Below are positions 43,836 through 53,900 of a DNA stretch of 60,451 nucleotides, piece after piece. The stretch comes from Candidatus Rifleibacteriota bacterium. GTDB taxonomy: Bacteria; Muiribacteriota; Ozemobacteria; Ozemobacterales; Ozemobacteraceae. The notes under the pieces are model-generated. The model ran no database searches and had not been told where the DNA came from. It saw only the letters and a list, made by a program, of their open reading frames with translations. How positions within the stretch are numbered: the first letter of the stretch is position 1; each line of letters opens with the position of its first letter. The stretch spans positions 1 to 60,451 of the forward strand of contig JAFPZP010000096.1 of assembly GCA_017417215.1 (NCBI GenBank). The letters run 5' to 3'. A program made the translations under genes and the position numbers.

Positions 43836-44561
43836 ATGACACAAGTTAGAACTACTTTTAATTTAAATGGAGCTGAAGTTCCTGCTTTGATTACAAGCAG
43901 AGGAATAGGCGGTTCTGTTGTTATAAACCTGCATGGATTAGATGTTTCAAAAGAAGTCAACATTACAGATATGGGCAGATTAGAATCTGCTGGTCTTTGG
44001 TCTGTTACTATAGATGCACCTCATCATGGAGAACGCAGTGATGGATATCTCGATATAATGCGTAATGCCAATCGCCGCGAAGCCTATTTAATGCTGCTTT
44101 CAATAATCAATCAGGAAGCTGCCGAAGTTGCAGATTTGGTTAATTTCTATAAATCACAGGGTAAAAAGGTTGCTGTAAGCGGAATTTCTATGGGGGCCTA
44201 TGCTACTTATGCATTAATGATGATTAACCGCCAGCCTGACTTGTTCGTTACTTTTATGGGCAACCCTGATTTCAGATATAAAGGCAGCAGTGTTTTTTCT
44301 TATTTGGAAAAGTCTGGTCCAATTGATGATATTGAAAACATTTTCCCTGCTAATCTTTTTATAGTAAATGCTGGAAGTGACGATATCGTAGACCCTGACG
44401 GAGCTAGAAGATTTTATAATGCTATAAAGCCTTATTATAAAGATTCCCCTGAAAAGCTGGAATATCGTGAATATCCTGAATCTGGTCATCTTATGAGACC
44501 AGAAGACTGGTTCGATGCCTGGGATGCTTTAATCGCCAGATTGAAGCGTGAAGGTTTTTAA
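43836..44561 (+). CDS. Alpha/beta hydrolase, YjfP-like esterase
   Basis: A 241-residue serine hydrolase. The oxyanion region is VVINLHGLD, the nucleophile elbow is GISMGAY, the acid lies in VNAGSDDIVDPDGA, and the histidine is in YPESGHLM near the C-terminus. The segment DAPHHGER resembles the DAPDHG of E. coli YjfP carboxylesterase. No signal peptide is present. I start at the ATG at 43836 (AGGGGT upstream); an earlier TTG at 43764 would overlap the small membrane protein gene. The trmO gene begins inside its stop codon (TAATG). Confidence 0.85.
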   Translation: MTQVRTTFNLNGAEVPALITSRGIGGSVVINLHGLDVSKEVNITDMGRLESAGLWSVTIDAPHHGERSDGYLDIMRNANRREAYLMLLSIINQEAAEVADLVNFYKSQGKKVAVSGISMGAYATYALMMINRQPDLFVTFMGNPDFRYKGSSVFSYLEKSGPIDDIENIFPANLFIVNAGSDDIVDPDGARRFYNAIKPYYKDSPEKLEYREYPESGHLMRPEDWFDAWDALIARLKREGF

Positions 44562-45325
44562 TGACTCTCTTTACCCCTATTGGCTATTTGAAATGCGAGC
44601 GCTGTTATCACGAAGAACAGCCTAGACAGGGAAATCTGTCTGATTCAAAGGGGTATATTGAGCTTCTTAAAGGCCATAATTATGAACAGGGTTTGAAAGA
44701 CCTGGAAGGATTCAGCAGAATCTGGGTTATTTATGAATTCCATCAGAATAAAACCTGGCGGCCGTTGGCTAATCCGCCTAGAACTGATGGAAAAGGGCGA
44801 AAGGGAGTTTTTGCAACCCGTTCGCCTTATAGACCCAATCAGATTGGTATTAGTTGCGTTAAGCTTGTTTCCATAAAGAAAAACAGAGTATATATTGCTG
44901 ATTCTGATTTGCTAAATAATACACCTGTTTTTGACATTAAACCCTATATTCCCGAATACGATTCATTTCCTGATGCTGAAACAGGCTGGATGAAGAATAT
45001 TATAGAAGATACCTACGAAATAGAATATTCTGAGATTGCTAGAGAGAAAAAAGATTTTATAAATAGCCATAATATTGAAATCGAGGCTGTTATAGATGCC
45101 CAGCTTGGGCACGATGTTTTTGATAAAACTAGAAACAAGTTTATTAAAGATGAAAAAGGCTATGTTCTGCGTTTTAAAAGCTGGAGAATACTCTTTGAAG
45201 TAAAAGAGAAGAGGGTTTTTATTAAAGATATTCTTTCGGGGTATAGCGATTTTTCTGACAAACTAGGCAATGACACCCAAGAAGACTTAGCTATCCACCG
45301 CTGCTTTTGCGATATGTTTTCATAA
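44561..45325 (+). CDS. trmO: tRNA (t6A37) N6-methyltransferase TrmO
   Basis: A 254-residue YaeB/TsaA/TrmO protein that uses S-adenosylmethionine to methylate N6-threonylcarbamoyladenosine at tRNA position 37. The N-terminal beta-barrel domain holds the family signature GVFATRSPYRPNQIGIS and the segment LEGFSRIWVIYEFH. The C-terminal part (about 165-254) has PEY and SWRILFEVKEK. It is translationally coupled to the esterase through a TAATG junction. A heptamer-hairpin module follows the stop. Confidence 0.92.
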   Translation: MTLFTPIGYLKCERCYHEEQPRQGNLSDSKGYIELLKGHNYEQGLKDLEGFSRIWVIYEFHQNKTWRPLANPPRTDGKGRKGVFATRSPYRPNQIGISCVKLVSIKKNRVYIADSDLLNNTPVFDIKPYIPEYDSFPDAETGWMKNIIEDTYEIEYSEIAREKKDFINSHNIEIEAVIDAQLGHDVFDKTRNKFIKDEKGYVLRFKSWRILFEVKEKRVFIKDILSGYSDFSDKLGNDTQEDLAIHRCFCDMFS

Positions 45326-45333
45326 TTATCACT

Positions 45334-45390
45334 CACCACCAACCACCTATCACCAATCACCAATCACCAATCACTCCAAGCTTCGCTTGG
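45334..45390 (+). repeat. Heptamer array abutting a hairpin (module 2)
   Basis: Six heptamers (CACCACC, AACCACC, TATCACC, AATCACC, AATCACC, AATCACT) run directly into the hairpin CCAAGC-TTC-GCTTGG (45376-45390). The same order occurs at 21927-21962, where the hairpin is the exact reverse complement. Confidence 0.85.
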
Positions 45391-45397
45391 CTCTCTC

Positions 45398-45426
45398 TTG
45401 CATATTGTTTTTACATTGGGTATAAT
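45398..45426 (+). promoter_or_regulatory. hflX promoter
   Basis: TTGCAT (45398-45403) and TATAAT (45421-45426) are 17 bases apart, starting eight bases after the hairpin module. Confidence 0.65.
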
Positions 45427-45455
45427 CACTCTAATAAAGCGAGGCAAAAGCAAAA

Positions 45456-46745
45456 ATGCGTGAAATGAAAGAAAACAAGCAAGAAAAAGCCAAAGTTATG
45501 GCTGTCGCAGTTCAAAAGCCAGAACAAAGCGACTCTGCAATGGAAAATTCCCTTATTGAGTTGTCTGAACTATTAAAAACTCTTGGCGCAGTAATGGTCG
45601 GTCAGATTGTTCAAAAGCGCGAAGCAGCTTCCAGAGTAGAATACCTAGGTACAGGCAAGTTGGAAGAAGCTAAGATTATGGCTGAAAAACTTGAAGCCGA
45701 ATACATTGTTGCAGACGATGAACTCAGTGCAATGCAGATGAGAAACATCGAAAAAGCCATTGGTCTCAGAGTTAAAGACAGAACTTCTGTAATATTGGAT
45801 ATTTTTGCTGCTCATGCCTCTACTCGTGAAGGGAAACTTCAGGTCGAGCTTGCCATGCTTCACTATCAGTATCCTAGACTGCTTAAAATGTGGACACATC
45901 TTGAACGCCAAAGAGGCGGTATTGGTTTGAAGGGTCCCGGTGAAACACAGCTAGAAACAGATAGACGTATCATTAGCACAAAGATTAAAAAGCTTGAAGA
46001 AGAATTAGACAAAGTTGCAAAATCTCGTGAACAACAGGGAAAAAAGCGTGTAGACAGGTTCGCACCTTTATTCTCCTTAGTTGGCTATACCAATGCTGGA
46101 AAGTCAACTTTGCTAAATGCTATTTCTGGAAGCAATGTACAGATGTGTAACGGGCTTTTTACTACCTTAGACCCGACAGCTAGAAGAATTGATTTAAAAG
46201 ATGGCTATTGGTGCATCGTTTCAGATACAGTAGGCTTTATCAGAAAGCTTCCCCATCTTTTGGTAAATGCTTTCAAAGCAACCTTAGAAAGCGTTGTACA
46301 ATCTGAAGTTTTGCTTATAGTCTGTGATATTTCCGACCCCCAGTTTCGGGAACAACTTGAAGCTGTTGAAAAGGTTCTTCAGGAAATCGGCGCTGCTAAT
46401 CATGAAAAAATCTATGTATTTAATAAAATAGATAAAGGTCAGGTTGTTGCTGACGAGCTTTTAGAAGCAGCTTACCCAAATCATATAAAGATTTCTGCCG
46501 CAAATAAAACTAACTTGGATATTTTGCTTACTAAGATTTCAGAAATAATGAAACGCAACCGTAAGTTAGTCAAGGTTGTTCTGCCGGTTGGTAGCCAGTT
46601 TATGGGTGATCTTATGAGTATAGGCAAAGTTTACTCTCAGGAATGGGGACAGGGCATAGTCACAATCAAGGCTGAATTGCCCAATACATATCTGAATATG
46701 CTTAAAACTATGCCCAAAGTTAGCATAGAAGAACTTAAAGAGTAG
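45456..46745 (+). CDS. hflX: Ribosome-associated GTPase HflX
   Basis: A 429-residue HflX. The N-terminal HflX domain includes VEYLGTGKLEEA. The linker motif QLETDRR follows GGIGLKGPGE. The GTPase domain has G1 GYTNAGKST, G3 DTVGF, G4 FNKID and a short C-terminal domain. HflX splits stalled or hibernating 70S ribosomes under stress. GAGG lies about 11 bases before the ATG. It has its own TATAAT promoter. A heptamer array follows the stop. Confidence 0.96.
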   Translation: MREMKENKQEKAKVMAVAVQKPEQSDSAMENSLIELSELLKTLGAVMVGQIVQKREAASRVEYLGTGKLEEAKIMAEKLEAEYIVADDELSAMQMRNIEKAIGLRVKDRTSVILDIFAAHASTREGKLQVELAMLHYQYPRLLKMWTHLERQRGGIGLKGPGETQLETDRRIISTKIKKLEEELDKVAKSREQQGKKRVDRFAPLFSLVGYTNAGKSTLLNAISGSNVQMCNGLFTTLDPTARRIDLKDGYWCIVSDTVGFIRKLPHLLVNAFKATLESVVQSEVLLIVCDISDPQFREQLEAVEKVLQEIGAANHEKIYVFNKIDKGQVVADELLEAAYPNHIKISAANKTNLDILLTKISEIMKRNRKLVKVVLPVGSQFMGDLMSIGKVYSQEWGQGIVTIKAELPNTYLNMLKTMPKVSIEELKE

Positions 46746-46752
46746 GGCTTTA

Positions 46753-46792
46753 CCCACCACCTACCACCTACCACTCATCACTAATCACCATT
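46753..46792 (+). repeat. CACC-type heptamer array after hflX
   Basis: CACCTAC, CACCTAC, CACTCAT, CACTAAT and CACCATT lie in phase at 46758-46792, preceded by a partial CCCAC unit. The array starts within ten bases of the hflX stop. Confidence 0.85.
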
Positions 46793-46861
46793 AACCAAAT
46801 TACTCTTGCCCCACTAAGCTTATTTGTTATATCATAACCAAAACAAATAGGATTACTTTGA

Positions 46862-47983
46862 ATGCTTCCTTTTGATGCAAAAATATATTGTGGGCATAAA
46901 ATGCTTGAAATTAAGGATGTCCGAGAGGACACCCGTATTGTTGCTTCTTCTGGATGGGGTGAAACTAACGATACCAATGTTAAAGACGTTTTTGTAAACA
47001 ACGTAACTGATACCCCTTTATTGCAACTGACAACAAGTAAGGGAGCAGTTTTAAGATGCACTCCCGACCAGCTCTGCTTTGGAAGATTTAATCCTTCTTT
47101 AAGAATGTATTCTCTTTATTTGCACGAACGTTCCTCTTTAGGTTTCAGAATAGGTCTTACATCAGATATCATTCATGAAGCTATAGGCATGATGACTGCA
47201 AACTCTAAATCAGATGGAAAGCGTTCTGTTACAGATAGAATCTGGGTTATAGAAAACAATCCTAACTTAACAGCTTCAACTTTCATGCACAAACTGGTAA
47301 TGGCAAAATATGGTTTGCCAGATATTCCCTTTAGTTCTAAACATAAAGAATCTATGCTCAATGATGAGCTCATTAAAAAGCTTTTTGACAGTATTGATAC
47401 CCCTGTTGGCGGAAAAGAGCTTCTTAGAGATTCCAATATGTTTATTGAGCACCCTCATTTGACTTTAAAACTATCTGACAGCGATAATCCCAACAGCAAT
47501 TCTGTTCAATTCGTCATTTTCGGTGGCAAAGAAAAGGGTGCAAGTGGTCATTATCCACATTTAATACAGATTCAGGGAATAACCGATCCTAATAGTGCTG
47601 AGCAATTCAAAATGGCAAGACGTCAAAAGTCTAATCATGGCTTGTGGTATCTAGAAGTTACAAGAGAAGACTTAGAAGAAGCTGAACTCTTTGTAAAAAC
47701 TGTTTCCAATCTTGATGATCTGGAAATTATCAAGAAAATTCAGTTGACTAAAAAAGCTGCTTTTTATGTTTTGCCCGCTTCTCACTTAAAGCGCGGAATG
47801 CTCGTTCCTATATTAAATTCACGTGGAATAATCGAAGAGGATGTTGTTAATAAAATTGAAATATATGATTACAACGGTCCTTTGTATGATCTTCAGGTAA
47901 ACGAACTTTATAATTTTATTACAGGCCAATGGGTTGTGATGTGCTATACTCCATCAACACATCCTAAGCCATCTTTTATTTAG
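46862..47983 (+). CDS. Stand-alone intein/Hint-like protein next to pcrA
   Basis: A 373-residue protein. The start MLPFDAKIYCG resembles intein block A with Met in place of the catalytic Cys. TPLLQLTTSKGAVLRCTPDQLCF (about 50-72) resembles block B, with Thr-Pro-Asp where Thr-x-x-His is usual. Near the C-terminus, VNKIEIYDYNGPLYDL then VNELYNFITGQWVV resembles block F, but the final His-Asn is absent (VVMCYTPS). The middle (about 100-300) would be a linker or nuclease-like insertion. It is a complete gene ending 11 bases before pcrA, with no helicase residues attached. It is probably an intein-derived protein that cannot splice. I recall similar sequences as inteins inside UvrD/PcrA helicases, not checked here. 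Confidence 0.6.
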   Translation: MLPFDAKIYCGHKMLEIKDVREDTRIVASSGWGETNDTNVKDVFVNNVTDTPLLQLTTSKGAVLRCTPDQLCFGRFNPSLRMYSLYLHERSSLGFRIGLTSDIIHEAIGMMTANSKSDGKRSVTDRIWVIENNPNLTASTFMHKLVMAKYGLPDIPFSSKHKESMLNDELIKKLFDSIDTPVGGKELLRDSNMFIEHPHLTLKLSDSDNPNSNSVQFVIFGGKEKGASGHYPHLIQIQGITDPNSAEQFKMARRQKSNHGLWYLEVTREDLEEAELFVKTVSNLDDLEIIKKIQLTKKAAFYVLPASHLKRGMLVPILNSRGIIEEDVVNKIEIYDYNGPLYDLQVNELYNFITGQWVVMCYTPSTHPKPSFI

Positions 47984-47994
47984 AAGGTATTATT

Positions 47995-50286
47995 TTGTAT
48001 AACTCAATAGATGCTACATTAGAAAGATTGAATGATAGACAAAGAGAGGCTGTTCAGATAACTGAAGGTCCTTTATTGGTTGTTGCTGGCGCCGGTTCTG
48101 GTAAGACAAGAATGCTTACCGTAAGAATTGCTTATTTAATTGAATGCTGCCATGTAGACCCCTCTGAAATATTGGCTGTAACCTTTACAAATAAAGCAGC
48201 TAAGGAAATGAAGGAACGCGTGGCTGGGCTTGTTCCCGATGCTTCAGGAGTGACTCTGACTACTTTCCACTCTTTTTGTTGTATGCTTTTGAGACGTTGG
48301 AGCAAATATGCTGGTTTTGAAAAGGGTTTTACTATTTATGACGAATCAGACAGCGAAAAGCTGATGAAAAACTGTCTTAAAGAACTAAAATTTGATACCA
48401 AGACTTTCCCCCCTAAATTTTGTTTAGAAGCTATTTCTAAGGCTAAAAATGAACTGATTGGACCGGAAAGTTATCTTGAAAATTGTAATCATGGGGTAGG
48501 TCCAACAGATATAGCAATTCAAAAAGCCTACGAATCTTATCAGGCTGCTTTGTTTAAGAATCAGGCTGTAGATTTTGATGACTTGATTTTTAAAGCTTTT
48601 TATATGCTTAACAATAATGCGGAACTTCTGAACCGTTTGCAGAATGAATATAAGTATTTCCTTGTAGACGAATATCAAGACACTAATCAGGCTCAATACA
48701 GACTGATTAGAATGCTTTCTTCAAAAACAAGAAATCTTTGCGTTGTTGGTGATGAAGACCAGTCTATTTACAGTTGGCGTGGTGCAACAATTCGTAATAT
48801 TCAGGAATTTGCCAAAGATTTTGAAGGCGCAAAAGTAGTAAAGCTAGAGCAGAACTATCGTTCTACACAAATTATTCTTGATGCTGCTAGCGATGTTATA
48901 TCCCACAACAATTCTGTTCACCCCAAACGCCTTTGGACAGATAAAGAGGGGGGCGAGCTGATTAAATACTATCGAGCTATAGATGATAGAGAAGAATCAA
49001 ACTGGATAGTAAGCCAGATTAAGAAGCTCATGGATAGCGGTAGAAGTCCTGGTGATATTGCCCTCCTTTTCCGCATGAACTCTTTGACAAGAACTACTGA
49101 ACAGGCTTTGCAAAGAGAAAGAATTCCTTATGAAGTAACAGGCGGAACTAAATTTTTCGATAGACGCGAAGTAAAAGATATTCTTGCTTATCTGCGAGTA
49201 ATTGATAATCCTTCAGATTCTATTTCCCTGGAACGTATTATCAATACACCTAAGAGAGGAATAGGAGCTGCAGCTATAGATAAACTCTACGAAAAAGGCT
49301 CTAAGAATCTTTGGGATGGTGTTGCCTTAGAAGGCAATGAAAAAAGCAATTCAAAGGTCGGCAGTTTCTTCAAACAAATGATTAGTTTTATGGAAGCTGC
49401 TTCAGAATTAAAAGTCCACGAGCTTTGCAAGCATATTATTGATGAAATAGAATATTTTGAATATTTGAAAAAAGATGACCCAGAAACCTATGAAGACAGA
49501 AAAACTAACGTTGAATCTCTTGTTTCAGATATCAGATATCAAGAATTGGATAATCCTGATTTAAAGCTTCACGATTATCTGGCTTCTGTTGCTCTTCATG
49601 CTGATGCAGATGATGTTGATGAAAAGTCTCATAAAGTTCATTTAATGACTTTTCATAACGCTAAAGGATTAGAGTTTCCAGTGGTTTTTATGGTGGCAAT
49701 GGAAGAAAAGATTTTCCCTCATAGTCGCTCTGAAAATAGTCCCGAAGAATTAGAAGAAGAAAGACGTCTCGCTTATGTTGGAATAACAAGAGCGAAAGAA
49801 CTGCTTTATATGACTGCTGCTTCCAAACGTATGATGTTTGGGCAGTTTAACTCTAATTTGACATCTCGCTTTATTAGCGAAGTTCCAAAAGAATTAAGAG
49901 ATGATATAAAGACAGGATACGCCTCTGGAGGAATGACTTCCAGATACGGAAGTGAAAGTTCTGGAAAAATTTATTCTTTTTCTAATAAAACTTCACCTTT
50001 TGGAACAAGACCAAAAAGCTCAAGTGGCAGTCCGTTTACTTTTAGTGCTCAGACAAAGTGGGCTAGTTCCCCTAAACCAAAAGAAACGATAAAAGATGAC
50101 ACAGAACCAGGTACTATGGTAAATTTAAAAGAAGGTGTAACTGTAATACATAATGTTTTTGGTCACGGAAAGGTAATGTCTGTCTCCGGGGCTTCACTAG
50201 ATGATTTCAAAGTTACTATTAACTTTGAAAGGGTTGGTACAAAAACATTACTCTTGCAGTATGCTTCTGTTAGGGTTATAAAATAA
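47995..50286 (+). CDS. pcrA: ATP-dependent DNA helicase PcrA/UvrD
   Basis: A 763-residue SF1A 3'-5' helicase for excision repair, replication restart and RecA removal. Motifs appear in order: LNDRQREAV (Q motif), AGAGSGKT (Walker A), TFTNKAAKEM, VDEYQDTNQAQ (Walker B), GDEDQSIYSWRGA (motif III), LEQNYRS (IV), FHNAKGLEFPVVF (V) and EERRLAYVGITRA (VI). The C-terminal Tudor-like tail (HNVFGHGKVMSVSG) binds RNA polymerase in other PcrA proteins. The start is a TTG with GAAGG upstream; no ATG lies nearby. The motif III site, a place where inteins are found in relatives, is uninterrupted, though an intein-like gene sits just upstream. Confidence 0.95.
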   Translation: MYNSIDATLERLNDRQREAVQITEGPLLVVAGAGSGKTRMLTVRIAYLIECCHVDPSEILAVTFTNKAAKEMKERVAGLVPDASGVTLTTFHSFCCMLLRRWSKYAGFEKGFTIYDESDSEKLMKNCLKELKFDTKTFPPKFCLEAISKAKNELIGPESYLENCNHGVGPTDIAIQKAYESYQAALFKNQAVDFDDLIFKAFYMLNNNAELLNRLQNEYKYFLVDEYQDTNQAQYRLIRMLSSKTRNLCVVGDEDQSIYSWRGATIRNIQEFAKDFEGAKVVKLEQNYRSTQIILDAASDVISHNNSVHPKRLWTDKEGGELIKYYRAIDDREESNWIVSQIKKLMDSGRSPGDIALLFRMNSLTRTTEQALQRERIPYEVTGGTKFFDRREVKDILAYLRVIDNPSDSISLERIINTPKRGIGAAAIDKLYEKGSKNLWDGVALEGNEKSNSKVGSFFKQMISFMEAASELKVHELCKHIIDEIEYFEYLKKDDPETYEDRKTNVESLVSDIRYQELDNPDLKLHDYLASVALHADADDVDEKSHKVHLMTFHNAKGLEFPVVFMVAMEEKIFPHSRSENSPEELEEERRLAYVGITRAKELLYMTAASKRMMFGQFNSNLTSRFISEVPKELRDDIKTGYASGGMTSRYGSESSGKIYSFSNKTSPFGTRPKSSSGSPFTFSAQTKWASSPKPKETIKDDTEPGTMVNLKEGVTVIHNVFGHGKVMSVSGASLDDFKVTINFERVGTKTLLLQYASVRVIK

Positions 50287-50314
50287 CTGAAAAGTATTTT
50301 TCGGAGGTAAAATA

Positions 50315-50833
50315 ATGAAGTTTTTGAGATTTGTTTGGAAGTTGTTTGTAATGGCAGCTGTTTTTGGCGTTGGTTATATTGTAGGCCGCGAACACAGCTT
50401 CGAAGAAGAAGAACAGTGGGAAGCTGAAAATAGAAAGAACAACGAAAACAATGATAAGCCAGAATGCAGCACTTGCACAGATAAGAACTGCGATTCCTGC
50501 AAAGAAGCTCCAAAAGCAGAAGAAAAGCCAGAATGCGCTGCTTGCACTGATAAAAACTGTGCTGAATGCAAAGGCGAAAACGGCGTAACTTTTGAATACG
50601 AAAACGATAAGGCTACTAAAGTTGCTTTAGTTGGCAATTTTAATAAATGGAACAAAGATGCTGACCTTATGACAAAAGAAGGCAACACTTGGAAATGCAC
50701 TAAGACTTTTGAACCAGGCACTTATGAATATCAATTTGTAGTTGATGATACTGATTGGGTTGTTGATCCAAAAGCTGAAAATACTGTAAAAAATAAATAC
50801 GAAGGTTATAACTCTGTAGTCGTAGTAAAGTAA
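50315..50833 (+). CDS. Membrane-anchored protein with Cys repeats and a CBM48-like domain
   Basis: A 172-residue protein. An N-terminal membrane helix (about 8-24) is followed by acidic linkers and two nearly identical 12-residue motifs, CSTCTDKNCDSC (51-62) and CAACTDKNCAEC (74-85). Each has the spacing Cx2Cx4Cx2C, suited to binding zinc or an iron-sulphur centre. The C-terminus (about 90-172) is a CBM48/AMPK-beta glycogen-binding domain: VALVGNFNKWNKDADL, GTYEYQFVVDDTDWVVDP and a closing VVVV strand. GGAGG precedes the ATG. The partner enzyme is unknown and no glycogen gene is nearby. Confidence 0.8.
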   Translation: MKFLRFVWKLFVMAAVFGVGYIVGREHSFEEEEQWEAENRKNNENNDKPECSTCTDKNCDSCKEAPKAEEKPECAACTDKNCAECKGENGVTFEYENDKATKVALVGNFNKWNKDADLMTKEGNTWKCTKTFEPGTYEYQFVVDDTDWVVDPKAENTVKNKYEGYNSVVVVK

Positions 50834-50853
50834 ATAATCAAGGTTTTGTAACA

Positions 50854-50894
50854 AGCTATAAGTCTTAATCTTAAAGCTTACTTGCTATAGCAAG
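50854..50894 (+). repeat. Heptamers abutting a hairpin (module 3)
   Basis: AGCTATA, AGTCTTA, ATCTTAA and AGCTTAC lie in phase at 50854-50881. They join the palindrome CTTGC-TATA-GCAAG (50881-50894), the same order as at 45334-45390. It sits in the 82-base gap before the HD-GYP gene. Confidence 0.55.
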
Positions 50895-50915
50895 CCAAAA
50901 CAGGAAGTCATTCTT

Positions 50916-53900
50916 ATGGTCAAAAAAATATTTTTGGAAGAAGTTTGTGATAGAGAACGTTTAAAAGGCTTTATCAGCCGAATGTTCAAACTTAGCAGAC
51001 TTCATATCACTCCATTTAATGAACGTGGTGACGTGGTTATTGGTGATATCGAAAAGATTCTACCAGGTCTTACAGATGCAACAGAAATTGTTGATTATCC
51101 GACCTCTGAATTGTTAGAAAGACCAGATGGCTCTTTCTTGAGAGTCATGAAACTAAGTCATAAAGGAACTTCTTTTGGGGCAGTGTTAATAGGACCTTTC
51201 TTCAAAATAGGTTCTGAACATGAAGTTAATGCTGAAATACCAGAAATTACTGATGAACAGCTTCAGGGAACTGAGGAATCCGTTCAGTCTTTCTTTGACC
51301 AGATGGCTGACTTAGCAGCTGAAAAGACTACTCTTGCACGAAAAGAAAAAATACTCTCTGTTCTTGAACATGCTTCTAATGTAATGAATTCAAGTCTTGA
51401 ATTTCAAAACCTTCTTGAATTTGTTATCGATATAGCTATTGAAATCACTGGTGGTTCCAGTGGTTCTTTGCTATTGAGAAAAGATGAGAGTGACTATCTT
51501 GAAGTTGTTGCAGCTAGAGGTAAATATCCTCATGAAGTTAAAAAACTCAGATTTGAGTTCGGTCAGGGGATTTCAGGCTGGGTTGCTGAACACAAAGAGC
51601 CTTTGAATGTACCTAATGTTCTTTTAGACAGCAGATATATCGAATCTCCTGAAACCGTCTATTCTGAAATGGCTATGCCATTGCTGATTGGCGATAATTT
51701 AGTAGGGGTTATCGTAGTTGATTCAGGTGAAGTAAGTGCTTTTTCTAGTAGCGATGAGCTTTCTTTAAATACCTTGGCTTCTATGGTATCAAGAGTTCTT
51801 GAAAATTCAAGACTACTAGCAGATTCTAATCAAAAGCTTCGAGAACTTACAAAGGTATTCAGTATTTCTGAAAAACTTTCTGTTCGCAGCTTAGATAGAG
51901 ATGGTTATAACCAAATGCTTAGAGAAGCTTGTGAAGCTACTGATAGTAATGCTGCTTCTCTTCTGTTGTTTAACAGTGACTTAGAAGAATTGTCTATGTG
52001 CGCTTCTTATGGATTGCCAGAAGAGTTAGACAACCTTACTATAGGCATGGGAAAAGGCTATCATGGTTGGGTTGCTGCCAACAAGAAGACCTTGCTAATT
52101 GCTGATGCTCTCCATGATGGCACTATAGTTCATGTAAATTTCCTCGATCAGTTTGCAAAATCTATGCTGATTGTTCCGTTGATTACTGCTGATGATCGCT
52201 TTGTTGGAACTCTTGCCATATATCATTGCGATTCTCCGAAAGTAATTACTGAATCAGACCAGGATTTGCTCAATACTATTGGTCGAATTATTACTTCTCA
52301 CTTCGAAAACGAAAGATTGTTCAATGATTCCAGAAGAAAACTAGATTATTTGTCTACTTTATACAAAGTCGGTTCTTCTGTATCTAGAACTTTGAACATA
52401 TCTAAGCTTTTTGATACCATTCTTCAGCAGGTTCAGGAAGTAATGGACGTTGAAAACTGCTCCTTGATGGCTTATAACCCCACAAAGAAAGTTTTGACTC
52501 TTGATGCGGCCATAGGTTTGCCAAGCAATATGGTCGGAAGAATTGAAGTTAAGTCTGGCGAAGGCATTGCTGGTTGGGTTGCTCAGAACAAAAAGCCTGT
52601 TCTTTTAAAAGATATCTCTAAAGATGATCGTTTCTCCAACCATCAAGGGCGCTTGGATTATAAGACTCGTTCTGTTCTTTCCGTTCCTATTCTTCTTCAT
52701 GATAATAAACTATTAGGCGTTTTGAATGTTAATAACAAGCGAAACGGTGACGCTTTTCTGGAAGATGACCTCAATCTTTTGCTGGGTATCTCTGGTCAGA
52801 TATCTCAAGCAATTGCCAATGCTAGTCTTCACGAAAAAACAGATATGCAGGTTGCAGAACTCAGCCTTATTCAAGAACTTGGAAAGGCAATAAATTCTTC
52901 ATTAGACCTCGATTCTGTTTTGAATTATTTCATTGATATGACAACAAGAATCACAGAAGCAGACTGTGCAAGTCTAATGCTTTACGATGATTCTACCAAT
53001 GAACTTTATGTAGAAGTTCATCGTGGGTTTGATAACGATTCTATCAATGATTTCAGACTGAAACTTGGCGAAGGTATTGCCGGTAAAGCTGCCGCAACTC
53101 ATAAACCAATAAGACTTGATGATACTGGAACAAGCAAGGAGTATCAGGATTTCGGTCAGCTTTCTGCTAGAAATCTTACTCTAATGTCTGCTCCGCTAGT
53201 TAACAAAGATAATCTTATTGGGGTTATTAACTGCGAAAGAAAGAAAGATAAAAAAGGTCCATTTACTGCTGATAATCTTGACCTTCTTGAAACTCTTGCA
53301 TCTCAGGCTTCTATTGCTATAGAAAATGCCAGACTTTATCATAACCTTCTAAACGTATATCTCGAAACAATCCGTTCATTAGCTGCTGCTATAGATGCTA
53401 AAGACAGCTATACTCACGGTCATTCTAGACGTGTTACAGACCTTAGTGTTGGTATTGCCTTAGAAATGAATCTGCCTAAGTCTGAAGTCGACACTATCAG
53501 ACATGCTTCATTACTTCACGATGTCGGTAAAATCGGTATTTCCGAAAAAATACTTCTTAAACCTGGCCGCTTGACTGATGATGAATTTGAAACAATCAAA
53601 TCACATCCATACATTGGCGCTGGAATTTTGAATTCTATTGAATTCTTGCATTCTGTCTGTGAAATAATTAAGCACCATCATGAACGCTACGATGGCAAAG
53701 GATATCCAGACAAACTGGCTGGCGAAGAAATCCCGTTGGGTGCAAGAATTATCTGTGTTGCAGACTCATTCGATGCAATCACTTCCTGCCGACCTTACAG
53801 AAAGCCTTTAACTTTCGATGAAGCTACAGAAGAAGTTAAACGCTGTTCAGGAACTCAGTTTGACCCTGAAGTTGCGGCTGCTTTCGTAAGACTCAGAACT

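Noticed and set aside
48740-48790. Intein inside pcrA motif III
   Set aside because: The helicase reading is continuous through GDEDQSIYSWRGA; the intein-like sequence is a separate upstream gene.
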